Below the pieces are notes generated by a model. The model was not told the origin of the DNA, made no database searches, and saw only the letters and a program-made list of their open reading frames with translations. Below, piece by piece: positions 9,879-11,637 of a DNA stretch of 11,637 nucleotides. The position numbers and the translations under genes are program-made. The stretch covers positions 1-11,637 of the forward strand of contig JALOBO010000043.1 in NCBI GenBank assembly GCA_023228225.1, given 5' to 3'. How positions within the stretch are numbered: the stretch's first letter is position 1; the number at the start of each line of letters is the position of its first letter. The stretch comes from Clostridia bacterium (GTDB lineage Bacteria; Bacillota; Clostridia; Christensenellales; UBA1242).

Positions 9879-10457
9879 TTATATTTTTCTTTTATATGCA
9901 TTTGCTTCAATTTTTGGCAAATGACGTTTCATCCAATCTCTAGTTTTTTGCGGCGTCATTTCAATAATTTCAGCAACCCTTTTGCACCACCCAAATTCTT
10001 CAAAGTTTATATTTCCGTTTATAACCTTTTCTTTCAATTCTTCTATTGCGTCTTTCTTTTTTTGTTCTGATAAAAAACGTACCGTCTTGTAATATTTTTT
10101 TCTATATTCACGTGTCGAATTTTTATTTGCGCCTTTATACGTTGCAGTTAAAGAATGACAGTTTGGACAAAGAACTCTTAAATTATCAATACTGTTATTA
10201 ATAGGATTCCCGTCAATATGATCTATTTCTAAAGGAATCTTGTTTGTATATTCATTAACTTCATGCCAACCACACATCGAACATTTATTATCTGCATTAG
10301 ATAAGATCCAACGTCTAGCCGGACTTGTGATTTTTCGTTCATATGCATCAAGTTCAAGCCATTTTTGCAATAGCATGTTACTGAAGTATTCTGCTTGACA
10401 TTTATTATCACAAAATTTATTGCCTTTAATTTCTTTTCCGCAATTGATACATTCCAT
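9879..10457 (-). CDS. HNH homing endonuclease with zinc-finger N-terminus
   Basis: The N-terminal zinc ribbon has Cys3, Cys6, Cys16 and Cys20. A second zinc-binding HNH core follows: CSMC (Cys59, Cys62), LEIDHIDGNP (79-84), N-x-x-DNLRVLCPNCHS (Asn92, Cys97, Cys100, His101). The C-terminal module (about 150-192, FEEFGWCKRVAEIIEMTPQK...WMKRH...YKRKI) matches the last 42 residues of the DUF559-type nuclease at 6669-7361 and looks like a helix-turn-helix DNA reader. The stop lies three bases from tRNA-Thr. The HNH core is close to that of the nuclease at 11039-11482. Confidence 0.9.
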   Translation of the reverse strand: MECINCGKEIKGNKFCDNKCQAEYFSNMLLQKWLELDAYERKITSPARRWILSNADNKCSMCGWHEVNEYTNKIPLEIDHIDGNPINNSIDNLRVLCPNCHSLTATYKGANKNSTREYRKKYYKTVRFLSEQKKKDAIEELKEKVINGNINFEEFGWCKRVAEIIEMTPQKTRDWMKRHLPKIEANAYKRKI

Positions 10458-10535
10458 AATTTTTTAATTTATTTTATATATCAAATGTTAGGTTCCGAAA
10501 AATATTAAACTGCTTTGGTTCCATTTTTATTTTAG

Positions 10536-10610
10536 GGTGAAAGACGGGCCTCGAACCCGCAACCTCCTGAACCACAATCAGGCACTCTAACCAATTGAGC
10601 TACAATCACC
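10536..10610 (-). tRNA. tRNA-His(GTG)
   Basis: Anticodon stem CCTGA/TCAGG encloses loop TTGTGGT, and T-arm GCGGG-TTCGAGG-CCCGT. G-1 faces C73, the His hallmark. Acceptor GTGATTG/CTTTCAC has two adjacent U-U mismatches (5-68 and 6-67). Confidence 0.9.
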
Positions 10611-10621
10611 ATGTATTTTTG

Positions 10622-10695
10622 TGGAGCCCGTGGGACTCGAACCCACAACCCCCGCCGTGCAAGGGCGGTGCTCTAGCCAATTGAGCTAGGACCCC
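10622..10695 (-). tRNA. tRNA-Ala(TGC)
   Basis: Acceptor GGGGTCC pairs with GGGCTCC, with a wobble G3-U70, the Ala identity pair. Anticodon stem CCGCC/GGCGG encloses loop CTTGCAC. Discriminator is A. Confidence 0.96.
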
Positions 10696-10702
10696 AAATG
10701 TC

Positions 10703-10753
10703 AGGTTGCAATTGTTTTCTTTACCATAAGATGAATCATGCTGTACGCAACCT
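10703..10753 (-). other. Self-closing spacer between tRNA-Ser(GCT) and tRNA-Ala
   Basis: AGGTTGC (10747-10753) pairs with GCAACCT (10703-10709), a 7-bp acceptor-like stem enclosing 37 bases with no D-, anticodon or T-arm. It could be a processed spacer RNA or a decayed tRNA. Confidence 0.3.
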
Positions 10754-10768
10754 TTAAATTTGTTATTG

Positions 10769-10855
10769 AGGAGAGTAAGGGATTCGAACCCTTGGACCGT
10801 GTTACCGGTCACTTGTTTAGCAAACAAGCCATATCAGCCACTCATGCAACTCTCC
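10769..10855 (-). tRNA. tRNA-Ser(GCT)
   Basis: Acceptor GGAGAGT pairs with ACTCTCC. Anticodon stem CTTGT/ACAAG encloses loop TTGCTAA, long variable arm GACCGG-TAACA-CGGTC, discriminator T. Confidence 0.95.
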
Positions 10856-10860
10856 ATTAG

Positions 10861-10944
10861 AGCAAGTAACTGGATTTGAACCAGTGATTGGACGAACCTA
10901 ACGGTTTTGCAGACCGTTCCCTTAGACCACTCGGGCATACTTGC
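10861..10944 (-). tRNA. tRNA-Cys(GCA) with a long, class II variable arm
   Basis: Acceptor GCAAGTA pairs with TACTTGC. D-arm CCC-GAGTGGTCTAA-GGG is of Leu/Ser type, anticodon stem ACGGT/ACCGT encloses CTGCAAA, and discriminator is T as expected for Cys. The variable region is 15 bases (TAGGTTCGTCCAATC), whereas ordinary bacterial tRNA-Cys has 4-5. Confidence 0.88.
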
Positions 10945-10951
10945 AATTCAG

Positions 10952-11038
10952 AGGAAGGTGAGGGATTCGAACCCTCGGACCGTGTTACCGGCCGCTTGTT
11001 TTCAAGACAAGTGCAATCGCCCGCTCTGCCAACCTTCC
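10952..11038 (-). tRNA. tRNA-Ser(TGA)
   Basis: Acceptor GGAAGGT pairs with ACCTTCC. Anticodon stem CTTGT/ACAAG encloses loop CTTGAAA, long variable arm GGCCGG-TAACA-CGGTCC, discriminator T. It begins at the base after the stop codon of the HNH gene upstream. Confidence 0.95.
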
Positions 11039-11482
11039 TTATTTCTTGTTTTTATTTTTACTTCGATACGTATCAGTTTGTGAATGACAATTAGGACAAA
11101 GTAATTCAAGATTTGATAACGTATGATTTGAATTATCACCATCTATATGATTTAATTCCAATGTTATGTTCTTTCCATTATATTCAATAATACCACATGA
11201 ATTACATTTATATAGTAAATATCCTTCGGCAACAAGTCTTTTCGATAATTTTATTGTAGGATATTGCGGATGCAATCCATTCAAAATATCATTAAGCTCA
11301 AATTTACATCGGGAATGCTGGTCGCCTACGACCGGTGCATATAAACAATATTCAGTTGCAATTTTTTTAAATGTTCGCCAGTCAATTTTTAAGTACTTTG
11401 CAGCAGCACCCATTGTTGGTGTTACACTTATTGCTTCTTCTATTAAATGTTTATCAATATTGATTTTATTTTTTATACTCAT
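11039..11482 (-). CDS. HNH homing endonuclease (147 aa)
   Basis: The N-terminal half (about 10-48, EEAISVTPTMGAAAKYLKIDWRTFKKI as a whole) looks like a helix-turn-helix that reads DNA. The C-terminal half is a zinc-bound HNH domain: YKCNSCG (Cys93, Cys96), LELNHIDGDNSNH (Asn111-His112 and Asp114), LSNLELLCPNCHSQT (Asn124, Cys129, Cys132, His133). The HNH part is close to that of the nuclease at 9879-10457, but the DNA-binding domain is on the other side. The TAA stop is directly followed by tRNA-Ser(TGA), and the start is 12 bases after the previous gene. Confidence 0.88.
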   Translation of the reverse strand: MSIKNKINIDKHLIEEAISVTPTMGAAAKYLKIDWRTFKKIATEYCLYAPVVGDQHSRCKFELNDILNGLHPQYPTIKLSKRLVAEGYLLYKCNSCGIIEYNGKNITLELNHIDGDNSNHTLSNLELLCPNCHSQTDTYRSKNKNKK

Positions 11483-11494
11483 GAAATTTTATTT

Positions 11495-11637
11495 TTATTC
11501 AATAACTACCTTGTAGTTTTTTCTTGAATAATTTTTTGCAGATTTGTGCACTTTATGAATTGCAACAAATCCGGTTTTATTTTCAATTTCTGCTTCTCTG
11601 GAACCTCTTCGATTTGCTTTAATATAATCGGATTCCG
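11495..11637 (-). CDS. C-terminal part of a hypothetical protein
   Basis: Only the last 46 residues are in the window. They read ESDYIKANRRGSREAEIENK, then a strand and KVHKSAKNYSRKNYKVVIE, ending with TAA at 11495. From memory, small basic proteins with the pattern KANR(K/R)xSREEEI...(K/R)VHKSKKxYxRK are frequent and uncharacterised in Bacteroidota and their phages. No function is known. It is the first gene of the visible transcript. Confidence 0.65.
   Translation of the reverse strand, partial: ESDYIKANRRGSREAEIENKTGFVAIHKVHKSAKNYSRKNYKVVIE

Noticed and set aside
1..11637. CRISPR arrays, insertion sequences and attachment sites
   Set aside because: No regular direct repeats with unique spacers, no transposase and no tRNA-fragment duplications were seen.

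Overview
This window looks like part of a large T4-like phage of a Bacteroidota (probably flavobacterial) host. I infer this from four things. The sequence is AT-rich and leaders lack Shine-Dalgarno sites. Two promoters match the Bacteroidota TTG-N20-TAnnTTTG form. Several small proteins resemble hypothetical proteins common in flavobacterial phages. Four adjacent genes carry a T4-style capsid-targeting N-terminus. Every supported gene lies on the minus strand, so transcription runs from high to low coordinates. No phage hallmark gene (terminase, capsid, polymerase) is present, so the T4-like label is an inference.

Layout in transcription order. From 11637 to 5677 there is a long tRNA/ncRNA array: about 12 canonical tRNAs (Ser, Cys, Ala, His, Thr, Gly, Val, Arg), several tRNA-like or structured RNAs, a reduced bacterial-type RNase P RNA (9525-9723), five homing-type nucleases (three HNH, one GIY-YIG, one DUF559/Vsr-like) and small hypothetical genes. 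It ends in a structured RNA with a strong intrinsic terminator (5677-5711). From 5637 to 3063 there is a tight four-gene operon whose products all start with an M-K-x-R-x(3)-L/F-D/N-E/D-F motif containing (I/L)NE, like T4 internal head proteins. From 3062 to 1977 lies a second tRNA operon made only of Leu and Gln tRNAs. It is preceded by tandem promoter-like repeats, a 26-codon leader peptide with ten consecutive Leu/Gln codons, a terminator/antiterminator and a host-type promoter, and it contains a 141-nt pseudoknotted RNA. From 1909 to 1 come a methyltransferase, a P-loop NTPase/kinase, a PD-(D/E)XK-like protein and a partial, apparently frameshifted gene.

How it fits together. Homing genes sit between tRNAs, with stop codons abutting or overlapping tRNA 5' ends, so RNase P cleavage of the polycistron would trim mRNAs and ncRNAs as well as tRNAs. 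The phage appears to supply its own RNase P RNA, whose 3' end lies three bases from a tRNA. The Leu/Gln tRNA operon appears to be controlled by ribosome-mediated attenuation that senses the same amino acids its tRNAs carry. Those two, plus three tRNA-like RNAs with damaged anticodon arms, are the most novel signals here. All RNA structures were folded by eye and not computed.
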